Translations under genes and position numbers: made by a program
Assembly (NCBI RefSeq): GCF_026151205.1
Contig: NC_087079.1
Coordinates: forward strand, 11,212,635-11,276,634
From: Bolinopsis microptera
Lineage: Eukaryota; Ctenophora; Tentaculata; Lobata; Bolinopsidae
Direction: 5' to 3'
Length of the DNA: 64,000 nucleotides
The notes under the pieces: model-generated
What the model was told of the DNA's origin: nothing
The model's database searches: none
What the model saw: only the letters and a program-made list of their open reading frames with translations
Shown: positions 1 through 11,406 of the stretch, in pieces
Position numbering within the stretch: position 1 is the first letter of the stretch
Layout: each line of letters begins with the position of its first letter

Positions 1-325
1 TGTAGTGAGAAAGTGTTTTTAACAGATTTAGTATTAGACTTAGGATTATGATTTTTAATATATTACATTGATATAAGATTTATTTTTGATAGGTACTTAA
101 TAAAGTTGATGAATTTCCCTCCCTATTAAAATTTTAAACCCATTTAGTGAAAATTGATAAACGAAGATCTAGATATTGATACATATTATAACCAACATTG
201 CTTATATTCTGCCTTGTAAACAAAGAGCAAATCTTCTTAATGCCTTCTTCCTGTCCTAAAACTAAAACTTCATCCAGTTTTAATACTTTCAACACTACTA
301 TATAACAAATAATTTGAGTTCAGGG

Positions 326-1303
326 ATGGCAAGTAACAATGTACCCGAGAGGGTGTCGATACGAAAAAAACGTGGAGTCAAGACGAGTCCCCCTAAGGAT
401 TCATCTTCTGATAATGTCCCAGTGCCAGAGGAAAAATACTGCCAATGTGATGTTTACATGTCAGAAGAACTATCAGTTGAATGTGAAGCTTGCCAATTAT
501 TTTGGCACCTGAGTTGTGTTGGTTTATCTGGCCTTAAGAACGAGATGTTACTGAATCTAACAAACTGGAAGTGCCCATACTGTTTTGTGGCGCCTCATAC
601 CTCAGCTGACACTAAGGAAAACGGGGCTGTCAGGGCTATTATTAAAGAGGAACTCCAACATTTGACCCCAGCCCTGACTAACTCGATTAAGGAAGCTATT
701 AAAGGAAGCGCAGAGAAAACAGTTGATAAAGCTGTTCGTCTCTATTCTGAGGTAACAGCACAAACCCAGAAGAAGGTTCTCGATGACATGAGTCGTGAAC
801 AAGCTTCTGAAACTGTTATTTCGGAAGTGCAAATGAAGATGCACACTGATACATTTGAGCGAAACAAACGAAAACTCAATCTGTGTGTGCTCAAGGTTCC
901 AGAGAGCAAAAAGACTACCTCTAAGCAACGCCAGGAGGACGACTCCAAGTTCTGCAGGGAGACCCTAAAGATTAAGAAGGACGACATGATAAGTTGCCAT
1001 CGCTCTGGCAAGCTTGATGCTGACAAGCCAGATCACCGTCGCCCGCTCATCATTCAGACACGAGATGAAGAGTCAGTAAATTTCTACGCTGACCATGGTA
1101 AGGGCTGGAAAGAGTCAACTTATTGGATCAACTTGGACCTCTGCAAGGCAGACAGAGATATTCGTTTTTTAGCCAGAAAGGAGAGGAAGAAGAGGCAGGA
1201 GGAAGCGAAAAAAAGAGAGACAGAGAAGACGAAGGAGGAAGCAAAGAAAAGAGAGCCAGAAAAGACAGAGGACAAAGCGGAGGCCGCAGTGCCCAGCCGT
1301 TAA
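326..1303 (+). CDS. CR1-like ORF1, PHD-finger protein
   Basis: About 325 residues from the ATG at 326. A C4HC3 PHD-type zinc finger lies at residues 39-86, with Cys39, Cys41, Cys53, Cys56, His61, Cys64, Cys83 and Cys86 in the expected spacing. A central region follows that is probably helical, then a very basic and acidic Lys/Glu-rich tail from about residue 285. ORF1 proteins of CR1-type elements often carry such a finger and bind nucleic acid as part of the retrotransposition particle; that role is inferred from the family. The tail is overlapped by the ORF2 frame. The ORF is intact. Confidence 0.85.
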   Translation: MASNNVPERVSIRKKRGVKTSPPKDSSSDNVPVPEEKYCQCDVYMSEELSVECEACQLFWHLSCVGLSGLKNEMLLNLTNWKCPYCFVAPHTSADTKENGAVRAIIKEELQHLTPALTNSIKEAIKGSAEKTVDKAVRLYSEVTAQTQKKVLDDMSREQASETVISEVQMKMHTDTFERNKRKLNLCVLKVPESKKTTSKQRQEDDSKFCRETLKIKKDDMISCHRSGKLDADKPDHRRPLIIQTRDEESVNFYADHGKGWKESTYWINLDLCKADRDIRFLARKERKKRQEEAKKRETEKTKEEAKKREPEKTEDKAEAAVPSR

Positions 1304-1788
1304 ATATTTTTTATACCAATGCTAACGGCCTATTTAATAAAATTGATGAACTAAAATGTATTTTATCAATGTATAAATCTATTGAGGTAATTTGTGTAAC
1401 AGAAACTCATTTTAGTAGTGATATATTAGATGCCGAAATTTATATTGAAGGATTTAGTATGTTTAGAAAAGATAGAGATTTTAGAATTGACAATTCCACT
1501 GGCAGTATAAGTGGTGGAGGAGGCTCTATAATTTATGTTAAAAACTGTTGTAATGCTTCACTAGTGAACTCTTTTTTAAAGGCACCGGATTCATTAGCTG
1601 TTAATATCAACACATCAGGTGGACTGATTAGTATTTGTTGTATTTACAGATCCACTTCATTGAATTTAGAACAGAATAATGCGTTAATATCTTGTATCAA
1701 GAGCATCTGTAGTGAAAGGAATGATTTTGAAACACTCCTTTTAGGAGATTTTAATTTACCAAATGTTTTATGGAAACTGGTAGCATAA
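1282..1788 (+). pseudogene. CR1-like ORF2, endonuclease part (frameshifted)
   Basis: APE-type endonuclease domain: the start motif NIFYTNANGL, the ETHF motif, the GGGG region and the GDFNLPN motif are all visible. The frame is open upstream to 1123, overlapping ORF1, so translation of ORF2 would need reinitiation or frameshifting. The frame runs into a stop at 1788 immediately after GDFNLPNV. The rest of the protein continues in another frame from about 1770. A single missing base in a short G run around 1770 explains this. The true ORF2 start is not certain. Confidence 0.85.
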
Positions 1789-3536
1789 ATAGTAATATTG
1801 CTAGCAAGAACCAGTTTTTAGTTACTCAACAGAAATTCATGGATGTTTTCAATGACAGTGGTTTAACTTGGTATTTCACCAACGAGACAACTAGAAGACG
1901 GCTTGTGAAGGATACTCTCCAGGAGAGTCTTCTTGATCAGGTCCTGTATACAAATGATGCTCTTGTCAACGGTTGTAATATCGTTTCTCCGCTTGGTAAG
2001 AGTGATCATGTTGGGATACTTGTCGAACTAGTTGTTTCGCCGGATACTAGCAAATGTTTAAAAGAGAAGATTATCAAACCTATATGGGGTAAGATTTCCT
2101 CTGAAGAGTTATTAAATTTTAGTTTGAAAAATATCGACTGGGATTATAGTTCTACCAATGATGTTCAAGATATGTGGGCTGAATTACATGGTAAACTGGA
2201 GACTGTTGCTGCAGCTGTTCTGACTGCTTCAGTTTATCTCGACAACAGACCTGTCAAGTTGCCATGGAGTACATCTGCACTGAAACGAATGAGAAAGAAT
2301 AAAGATAAAGCATGGGCTGAGTTTGATATTAATCCATCTGATGTTAATTTTAGTTATGCAAGTAGCAAACAACATACTTATGAACTAGCAGAAATTAAAG
2401 CTAAAGTTAACTATGAAAAGAAAATTACATCTAATCTAAAGCAGAATTGTAAGTCTTTTTACTCTTATTTACGAAATAAACGTCAAATCAAATCAAGTGT
2501 GGTTTCTTTAGATAGAGGAGATGGTACACGCACAGATAGTTCAACTGAGTCAGCTGAGGTACTCGCAAGTGCCTTTAGCTCTGTTTTTGTGCGTGAACCA
2601 CCTGGCCCTCTCCCTAAAACTGAGAATTTAAGACCTGACAATGAGAGTATTGATGATATTGATGATATGGAAGTCAGCAGTTCTGATATAAAAAAGCAAC
2701 TTTTAAAGCTTAACATTTTTAAGAGTTCTGGTCCGGATGGTGTTCATCCGAAGTTGTTGAAATCGCTAGTTAATGACAACAATTTTGTTGAAGCATTAAC
2801 TAAATTATTTCAAAAGTGTTCAGATACAGGATCTTTACCTGCAGTGTGGAAATCTGCATCTGTTGTAGCATTGTTTAAAAAGGGTATTAAATCGGACCCC
2901 TTAAATTATAGACCAGTTTCATTAACGTGTATTTTGTGCAAAGTGTATGAAAAGTTGGTGAGAGCACATGTATTAAATTTTCTAGAACATCGAATTTCGA
3001 AGCATCAGCATGGATTTGTTAAGGGTAAATCGTGTTTATCTAATCTTTTAGAGACATTTGATGACATTCTTGACATTTTAGATGAAGGTGCCCCGGTTGA
3101 TCTTCTATACTTTGATTTTAGTAAGGCATTCGACACAGTCCCCCACTTTAGACTTCTGTCTAAATTGGAAGGCTTTGGTGTCAAAGGAAAGGTTTTGGAT
3201 GTTATTAAAGATTTTCTTACAGACAGGACTATGAGGGTTTCTGTAGAAGGACAATGGTCCGAGGTTAAACATGTTTTATCTGGTGTTCCTCAGGGGTCAG
3301 TTCTAGGCCCTCTCCTATTCATTCTGTATATTAATGATTTGCCTGACCTTGTAAAAAATAAGATAAAGTTATTTGCTGATGATCTTAAATTAATTGGTAA
3401 TGCAGCTAACCACGGTAGTGTTGCTGAAGATATCGAAGAATTAGAAGTTTGGGAAAGTATTTGGCTTTTACAATTTAATCCTGCCAAGTGCAAAGTAGTG
3501 CACATTAATTTTAACAACAATCCTAATTTAAATTAT

Positions 3537-5210
3537 TGATTGATTGAAATAAATTTTCGTGCACATACAGAATGAATGGTTAATAATTTAATATATATGT
3601 AGACCAAGGTCTGTGCACGGGATGCTTCCTGGAAGAATCCAGTTCTTTTAGCGGGGCACCCTACCTAAAGCCAAATTGAGATATAATAATCATATTCCTA
3701 GAGAAATAATCAGAAATCGAATACCAATCAAATAATATGATATATAGGAGTAGTAACCATATTTACTATGCAAAATGCCCCAACCACATAGTGTAAATTT
3801 ATATAGAATTCAAATTCCATATCATCATTAAACCTCAATAGTCAATATAATAGCCCAAGCAAAATTAAATAACTTCTTATATACCTTACTGTCATACTAC
3901 AAATTAATTAAACATTTGAAATCTGTTAACCAGAGAATAAATTTCTAAACCTAATGCAAGTGAAATAATTTAGATGCAATAATGAATGCCTAATGTGAGT
4001 ATCATCTGTCAATGTCCTTGTAAAAAAGTCTGTAAAAGAGATATGAGTAACTAATATAGAAGAAAAAACAGGAAGTTGTCGTCTGTTGAAAAATAAATAA
4101 AATATCTAGAATATAAATTAGAATATAAAATAACATTCAGTCAATGTGTCGTCAATAAACTGTACAATTATCAAATGTTAAAACTGGGTGATACAGTCAC
4201 CAAAAATAAATACTAAGTATAATAAGTAAATAAATTAAATGTGGTCTATAAAACTACCACTAGGTATAATAGGTCAATAAATTAAAAGTGGTTTATAAAA
4301 CTACCACTGTGCGAACCCTTTCTCCGGTTAAAACATGTCAGTCATGTGCAAAATCAATCAAAATGGTAAGGTGGTAAAAAAGGGAAAATCCTTTCGATAC
4401 ATCAATTATATAATATGCCTCAGATTTAAAAGAATTAGAAGATACTTAGTTATCGTCGACTATGATTGCAGTGTAAAATTTGTCATATGAATTGTCGACG
4501 GTATAATTAGGGTCTGTTGTTATAGATGAGAGTAGCTGTTTCTTATACGAATCACTAAAGCTTTTAACATCGGGCAGATTTCGTAGATCTGTTGGAACAT
4601 TATTCCAACATTTTGCCCCCAAGTATTGAAAGTTTTTATGTGATGTTGATCTATTAACATATAGGTTGCAGCTTTCGCCGCTCCTACTACCTCCTGATAT
4701 GTAACTAAATTTGTTCATAAAGTTTGTAGGACAATTGTCATGGATGATTCTAAACATATAATTTGACAGATGGAGTTGTCGTCTAAGATGGAGTGGTAAC
4801 CATTTCATGTCTCTATAAACATTAAGGCTGCTCTCTGTTTGTGGAACGTTGAGAGCTATTTTGGCTACCTTTTTGTACAGAGTGTCAAGTTCAGCAAGTT
4901 TTGTCTTGCCAGCTCTACAATAGATTGTGTCTAAATAATCGAATTGTGGCAACATGAGTGCATTGGCAAACATTTTCCTATATTTAATGGGTAGCAGTGC
5001 TTTACTTCTATACATGGCACCAATTCTCTTCATGACCTTCTTAATAATATAATCTACATGGCTTTTGAAGTTTAATTTACTATCTAGAATGAGGCCAAGA
5101 TATTTTGTCTCTTTGCACTCCTTGATTGTGAAAGTTACCTCATTACATTCAATGGTTAATTCATCATGTTGATCAACAGAATCAAACAGAATCAAACAGA
5201 ATCAAACAGG
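3537..5210 (-). mobile_element. 5'-truncated non-LTR retrotransposon nested in element A
   Basis: An antisense insertion flanked by a 6-bp target duplication AATTAT. Read on the minus strand, it starts with four copies of a GAATCAAACA-like 10-mer at the 5' junction, continues through the end of an RT-type ORF, and has a roughly 0.9-kb AT-rich 3' UTR that ends in a short CAAT-repeat tail. Only the C-terminal part of its ORF is present, so it is 5'-truncated, as most LINE insertions are. Confidence 0.85.
4446..5195 (-). pseudogene. RT C-terminal fragment of nested retrotransposon
   Basis: 249 codons without a stop. The sequence has motifs of the region after the RT palm in CR1/L2-like elements: KYLGLILDSKLNF, an FDYLDTIYC motif, WLPLHLRRQL and CWNNVPTDLRNL. 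It belongs to a different subfamily from elements A and B, whose equivalent motifs read differently. The polymerase catalytic core and endonuclease are absent because the copy is 5'-truncated. The ORF is open to its end, which suggests a fairly young insertion. Confidence 0.85.
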
Positions 5211-6540
5211 AATTATAAGGTAAATGGTATAGAACTTGAAGTATCTGCACAGGAAAAAGATTTGGGGGTTATTACCCATAGCTCCCTGCTTTGGAACGAA
5301 CAGATCAAAGCATGTATCGCTAAGGCAAATCGTATGATTTGTTGGATTGTAAGGAATTTAGTTATTAGAGAAAAGGTTGTTATGATTGCTATATATAAAG
5401 CTTTAATAAGACCTCATCTTGAGTATTGTGTCCAATTGTGGAATCCACCTGCGGCTCATGGAAGTTGGGGGACTGTTTTGGAGCTGGAGAGCGTCCAGAG
5501 GCGGTTTACCCGTCTGATTGATGAGGTGGGTACTCTTCCTTACAGCCGTAGACTGGAAATCCTCAATTTGACAACGCTGGCAGAGCGGCGAATACGTGGG
5601 GACCTTATTGAAGCTTTTAAGGTTATTAATGGTATGACTGATTATGGTTCAGACTTGTTCAGACCAAGCAGATCAGGTCTTAATCTGGTTTTATCCAATA
5701 GATGTAGTAAAAGTGTGACAAAGGTCAAGAATATCCAGAAGTCTTTTCTCCCGGAGCGAGTTATTCCATATTGGAACAAACTCCCTCCGGACGTCAAGAA
5801 CTCTGTGACAGTTTTAGGTTTTAAAATTAAATTAGAAGGATATAAGATAGATATGATTTCTAAAAGTATTACAAATGATTGCTTTTTTTGGAATGTTTCT
5901 AATGAAGTTTTAGTAAGAATTGAGGGAGCCAGTTATGTCAGTAATAAAGAGAAACATAACAATTATCTTTGGTTCCATCCTTATGTGGCAAAGAAGCGTT
6001 TTATAAATCTTTATTCCACTGGGAAGTTTTTAAAATAGGATAATGTTTTTGATGAAATTGTTTTTAAATATTGTATTTGATAATTAATTAATGTTGGTGG
6101 GGAAATATTTATTATATATTTTTTCACACAGTGCGATGATAGTTTGTAGACATGTGTGATGATGTGATGTCATAAATTTTACTTTACTTTACTTTACTTT
6201 ATCCTATTAAAGTAAAGGCCAGTTGTTACCACAAGCTATTATACCGTCCCTCTCAAAAACATGCCTCAGCCTCCATTAAAAACAATTTTAGTTTTCAGTC
6301 CTTCTAGTTTCCAAAAATCTACCGAGCTAGTGTTCTGGTGTGCACAAAAGCCCCTAAGCCCGTGCATTCCTTGCCCCGCTAGCTGCCAGTCCTTGACAAA
6401 CTTCCAATAGCAAAGATCAACTAGTCATTTACAAATTGAGCACTATACAATTTTAATTGTTTTAAATATTTGACTTTGTAAAATGAGCTAAAACATTGAT
6501 TTATTAGTTTCATTGAAAAAGATTTATTAGTTTCATTGAG

Positions 6541-6980
6541 TTATTCCATATTGGAACAAACTCCCTCCGGACGTCAAGAACTCGGTGACAGTTTTAGGTT
6601 TTAAAATTAAATTAGAAGGATATAAGATAGATATAATTTCTAAAAGTATTACAAATGATTGCTTTTTTTGGAATGTTTCTAATGAAGTTTTAGTAAGAAT
6701 TGAGGGAGCCAGTTATGTCAGTAATAAAGAGAAACATAACAATTATCTTTGGTTCCATCCTTGTGTGGCAAAGAAGCGTTTTATAAATCTTTATTCCACT
6801 GGGAAGTTTTTAAAATAGGATAATGTTTTTGATCAAATTGTTTTTAAATATTGTATTTGATAATTAATTAATGTTGGTGGGGAAATATTTTTAATATATT
6901 TTTTCACACAGTGCGATGATAGTTTGTAGACATGTGTGATGATGTGATGTCATAAATTTTACTTTACTTTACTTTACTTT
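6541..6980 (+). mobile_element. 440-bp 3'-end copy of retrotransposon A
   Basis: This matches 5761-6200 at an exact offset of 780 bp, with about six substitutions by eye (over 98 percent identity). It covers the last part of ORF2, the 3' UTR and the (ACTTT)n tail. A start at an internal position plus the same tail is the hallmark of a 5'-truncated LINE copy. The last 77 codons of the RT are still open. I did not find a clean target duplication. Confidence 0.88.
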
Positions 6981-8127
6981 TAAACAAAACATTTTATTTA
7001 AATGTACATTACAACACGTAATTATGCGCGGCTTCAGAAAGTTGAGCGGAAATTTAGCACCACAAATGGCGCGCGCCATTTGCAGCAGTTAACAGCAGCT
7101 AGCAGCAGTTAACAGCAGTCAGGAGCAGTTAGTAGCCGTTTCTTTGTATTATTAGTCCCCCAGTGTATTACAGGTGATTCGATCGTGTCTTCACAGCGTG
7201 TCCAAGCTCGCGCTGCGCGCGTTCGCAAGTTTATTTTACGGATTGTCGCGTAGAGTCATGGCTATGTGGAATAAAAACGTGACATTAAACATAAACATTT
7301 AAAAAAAATATTTGATATTTTTTCCGACCCCGCGCGCGACTTTATAACAATCAATTTACAACTTTGTAATATAACTAATAACAATTTGCCTTGGGCCATG
7401 CCATATTATTTTAAGAAAAAAGTGGTATGCGGTACTTCCAAAAAATTTAAACGATTATTATCCGTCAATTATTCAATATGGAGAATAAATTTTTTAAATC
7501 AGGCGTTCACATAGCCATGTGTCTACGCTTACTGCCTGACGCGCTTGTTTCGGCGGTCGTGCGCTACTGCAAGCGAGAGGGCTCTGGATAGAGTAAAATC
7601 AGGCGCGCCTGCATTTATACGTATTGTGTTCATGTTTATACCATGCTCACCTATTCCTGTGCACGACACTCTTTTCGAGCTTCTTGCACTTCTATATTCA
7701 ATATTGCGAAGTGGACCGAGCGAGAAACTAGCAAGCTAGGTTTCGTGAATCATAGATCATTAAGTTTGAAGCTGGGTAAATAATTTTTGGGTGTATTCTT
7801 AATGCTTAACCTTCCTATGTTCTAATTTTTACAATTGTCTGCAACTTTAGCTTAATTTAAAAGCGCCTCGTCAACACTATGCACTGATGTGTTTTATGTA
7901 ATTTGTTTATTTACACTTGATGGACTATGCAAATGCTTTTAATTTTTTTCTCAGTATTAACCAAAAATTTCAGTTAAACAAAAACACCATGGCTAGCTTT
8001 AGAAGGACTATTTTTAATTCTGAATGAAAATCTTGAATACCCTTCAATAAAATCCGTATCCGTTTAACTGTTTGTATTCATATTCTGTTGAGAATTAATC
8101 AACTTTAGGACTTTTATTATGTATTAT
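6981..8127. other. No gene seen; GC-rich patches
   Basis: A short minisatellite of AGCAGTTAACAGC-like units lies at about 7080-7137. CpG-rich patches lie around 7020-7330 and 7540-7610. A 64-codon open frame at 7545-7739 has no recognisable motif or codon bias, so I do not call it. Confidence 0.5.
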
Positions 8128-8135
8128 GTCTGCGA

Positions 8136-8263
8136 TTGTAGCTCGATGCACTACTGGGTCGCGCCGCGCATCAAATAATTCTTCTCGCAACCACACTTCG
8201 GTAGATTGGCGAGATGCACCACTGTGCCTCACCGAGCTGCGAAGGATTGACATCGTGAATCAA
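8136..8263 (+). mobile_element. 128-bp element with 8-bp target duplication, copy 1
   Basis: Bounded by GTCTGCGA on both sides (8128-8135 and 8264-8271). It is nearly identical to 51697-51825 except for two small indels and a few substitutions. It starts TTGTAGC and ends GAATCAA. The ends are only weakly inverted (TTG and CGATG shared). An internal GATGCAC(T/C)ACTG motif appears twice. It has no coding capacity. The 8-bp duplication suggests mobilisation by a hAT-like or similar transposase, but the termini are not typical hAT. Confidence 0.8.
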
Positions 8264-8271
8264 GTCTGCGA

Positions 8272-8880
8272 ATAATATTTGAATAAATTGTTGTAAATGC
8301 TATAGTGTTATCACTTCTCATACTCAGCATCTCTCATAAGAAATACAAATTTTAAGGAATACAAATTTGAATTTTGATCTTTATTAGAGATTATACATAT
8401 CATAGATAACCATAAAAGCCAAGCGTCGGCTGATTGCCTCAATTTGGATTAATTATAGTTTCATTCTATGATATTTAAGAAACAAAATAAGTGCTCCGGC
8501 CGTGCAGTCTAGTGCAAGCTCGTCAGACATTGTCTCGACCTACCGGGCCGTGAAATCTGGGCGGGAGCCTACGCGAACTTGGGAATATGACGCTCTATAA
8601 AGCTATAACTAGATTCAATAAATACTATTTCGTTGTTTGAGTTTTTATTTTGTTCGTTATAGCATCGTTATTTCTGTTATGTTTCTCATTAAGTTTCTCA
8701 AAAAATGATAAGTTTTTCAAAAAATTTCCTTTTCTCAAAAAAATTGTCTCATCGCATTTCTATACATTTATGGTATACAGTCAAGTTATCGGCTGATGTT
8801 TTTAATTTCAGCCCCCAATCATCCAATAAGGAAACATGAAGTAATTTGAACATCTGTCTTTTAGAGTTCGTATATATGTT
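8272..8880. other. No feature recognised
   Basis: AT-rich spacer between the 128-bp element and retrotransposon B, with a GC-rich patch around 8490-8575. I see no open frame with coding character and no clear repeat. Confidence 0.5.
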
Positions 8881-8904
8881 AGTATTAGCATACCTGGTTT
8901 CAAA

Positions 8905-10648
8905 ATATTTAGAAAAGATAGAGATTTTACAGTTAATGAAGAAGTAGGAGAAAGTTCTGTTAGTAGTGGTGGAGGCTGTATTATTTATATTAAAGACTCT
9001 TTGAACCCAGTTGTTATAGATTGGTTTAGGGTCACTGATTCGATTGCTGTTGAATTCGATAGCAACATTGGTAGGGTAAATATTGCATGTATTTATAGAT
9101 CAATGTCTCTTTCTAAAGCGCAGAACAATGCGATGACCAAAATGATTGCAAAACTAGCTGTTTTTAATGTTGAATCAATCCTAGTTGGAGATTTAAATTT
9201 ACCAAATGTATCTTGGCTTAGTGGAACTGTTAATGCTCCTTTAGGAACAAGTAATAAGGGTTTAATTATAGAAAAGAATTTTATGGAATGTGTACAAGAC
9301 AATGGCTTGGTTTGGTATATCACAGATGAAGTTACCAGACGTAGAGTTGTCAGCGGTAAACTTCAAGAGAGTACACTAGATCAGGTTCTCTCTACAAACG
9401 AAGCTATTGTCAATGAAGTAATGATTGTCTCCCCCTTGGGGAAGAGCGATCATGTTTGTTTTAATGTAGAATTGAATCTAAGTCTTAGTAACAGTAAGCA
9501 AGATGATGAGGCTGCAAAGGAGCCTAGAAAGTTATGGGGAAAAGTCTCTGGCAAAGAATTGTTACACAGGTCAGCTGAAATTGACTGGTCTTTTAGTGAG
9601 GGTACTTTAACTTCTGAAGATATGTGGAGTGAGTTACACTCAAAGCTTAACTTAGTATCTGATATAGTTCCGACGGAAAAGAACTTTAAATGTGAGCCTT
9701 GGGCAAATTCATCCTTAAAAAGATGCAGGAAAAAGACAGATAAATGTTGGTATATTTTTGATAATAATCCTTCTTCTGAAAATCTTAATGTTGCACTGAA
9801 CCAACAAGGACAGTTTGATAGTAAGTCATTTAAGTGTAAAGTTAACTATGAAAGAAAAATTACACAGTGTATGAAATATAATACAAAGCCATTTTATGCA
9901 TATATTAGAGGGAAAAGAGTGTTAAAAAGTTGTGTATCATCCCTGGAAAAACCGGACGGATCTTTGACCAAAAGTAATTTTGAAACTGCCGAAGTATTGG
10001 CTGATGCTTTTGCTTCAGTTTTTGTCAAAGAACCAGATGGACCTTTGAACAGAGAATGTTATTTTATTGAGGATGAGTTACACATTGAAAATATTGAGAT
10101 AACAATGGATGATGTTGGCAGAGAACTGAAAAGAATTAATATTAGTAAAAGTAAAGGGCCAGATGGCATTCATCCTAAATTATTAAAAGAACTTGAACAT
10201 AATTCTGCTGTGACTAAATTATTTCAAACATGTGCTTCAAGTGGGAAAATTCCAGAACAGTGGAAGACAGCAAATGTTACATCTCTTTATAAAAAGGGTA
10301 GTCGGAAAGATGCCCTAAATTACAGGCCAGTGTCACTTACATGCATTTTATGTAAATTATATGAAAAATTAGTAAGGAGGCATATTATGAGTTTTGTTAG
10401 TAAGAAGATAAATCCAAACCAGCATGGATTTGTAGAAGGTAAATCTTGTTTATCTAATCTATTAGAGAGTGTAGAATGTATCATCGAACTGTTAGAAGAT
10501 GGTGCACCCGTAGATGTGTTTTACTTAGATTTTTGTAAAGCATTTGATAGTGTTCCACATCATAGACTACTTACAAAAATGAGAAATTTGGGTATAAGTG
10601 GTAACACTTTAGATATTGTGAAAGACTTTTTATCTGGAAGAAGATTTA
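8905..10648 (+). pseudogene. CR1-like ORF2 of element B, N-terminal part
   Basis: The open frame starts upstream of 9001 without a start codon (FRKDRDF and the SGGG region of the endonuclease) and continues through GDLNLPNVSW, the SKGPDGIHPKLLKE motif, LNYRPVSLTC and DFCKAFDSVPHH. It enters the foldback element just before the conserved GVPQGS motif. No frameshift or stop is seen before that point, so apart from truncation and the insertion this part is well preserved. Confidence 0.88.
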
Positions 10649-11403
10649 AGGGGGCAGGGGGCCGGGGGGGGGGGGGGGGTCTTTATGAAATTTCTCTCGA
10701 AATTGATTTTATAGTTGTTTCTGATAGAGGGGAGTGATATCTATCTGCTGCTTTTGGTCCTATGGAAAAATATTGTTCCTAGCCGAATTTATTGCCGGTC
10801 AAAGGTCAGCGCTCATGTGTAATTGTATTGCGCGAGCGATTTTCAATCGCGCGCTCTGAAAATCGAGTCTAAAAATCTATCTTCTCCTACATTTTTTGAG
10901 CAATCACTCTGAAACTTTCAGGATATGTTCTAGGGACCATTTAGAAGAGATAAGCCGGATGGAATTTTGAGATAGGCCTTTAAAAATGTTTTATTCGATT
11001 TTGAAAATCTTGGACCTCGTTTTTTGATGATTTTTCGAGGTCCAAGATTTTCAAAATCGAATAAAAAATTTTTAAAGGCCTATCTCAAAATTCCATCCGG
11101 CTTATCTCTTCTAAATGGTCCCTAGAACATATCCTGAAAGTTTCAAGGTGATTGCTCAAAAAATGTAGGAGAAGATAGATTTTTAGACTCGATTTTCAGG
11201 GCGCGTGATTGAAAATCACTCTCGCAATACAATTACACATGAGCGCTGACCTTTGACCGGCAACAAATTCGGCTAGGAACAAAATTTTTCCATAGGACCA
11301 AAAGCAGTAGATAGATATCACTCCCCTCTATCAGAAACAACTATAAAATCAATTTCGAGAGAAATTTCATAAAGACCCCCCCCCTGCCCCCCCTGCCCCC
11401 TTA
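10649..11403. mobile_element. 750-bp foldback (long inverted repeat) element
   Basis: Two arms of about 370 bp are near-perfect reverse complements, meeting around 11020-11035 with a loop of about 16 bases. The ends are G/C-rich (GGGGGCAGGGG on the left, CCCCTGCCCCC on the right). TTA (possibly TTAA) appears on both flanks, at 10646-10648 and 11404-11406. Removing the element plus one TTA leaves the host RT frame continuous. It has no coding capacity and behaves as a non-autonomous foldback/MITE. The family is uncertain; a TTAA-type piggyBac relative is one option. Confidence 0.85.
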
Positions 11404-11406
11404 TTA

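Larger units (their letters stand above)
1770..6038 (+). pseudogene. CR1-like ORF2, reverse transcriptase part (split by insertion)
   Basis: Continuation of ORF2 in two blocks, 1770-3536 and 5217-6038. The first holds the endonuclease C-terminus and RT motifs, including SSGPDGVHPKLLK, the LNYRPVSLTC motif, DFSKAFDTVPH, GVPQGSVLGPLL and the catalytic FADD box. The second holds the thumb and C-terminal region (EKDLGV, RPHLEYC and FWNKLP-like motifs). The blocks are in the same frame on either side of the inserted element, and the six bases AATTAT are repeated at both junctions (3531-3536 and 5211-5216). The frameshift and the insertion make this copy dead. Confidence 0.88.
300..6201 (+). mobile_element. 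CR1-like non-LTR retrotransposon A, interrupted
   Basis: ORF1 with a PHD finger is followed by an overlapping ORF2 with an APE-type endonuclease and a reverse transcriptase. The 3' UTR ends in a short (ACTTT)n tail at about 6178-6200. This is the organisation of the CR1/Jockey group; tails made of a short simple repeat are common there. A second retrotransposon occupies 3537-5210 and splits ORF2. ORF2 also carries a one-base frameshift near 1770, so the copy cannot encode an intact polyprotein. The 5' boundary is not visible; 300 is only the approximate edge of coding sequence. Confidence 0.9.

Noticed and set aside
7545-7739. 64-codon frame in a CG-rich patch
   Set aside because: No motif, no splice partners and composition explained by the CpG-rich patch.
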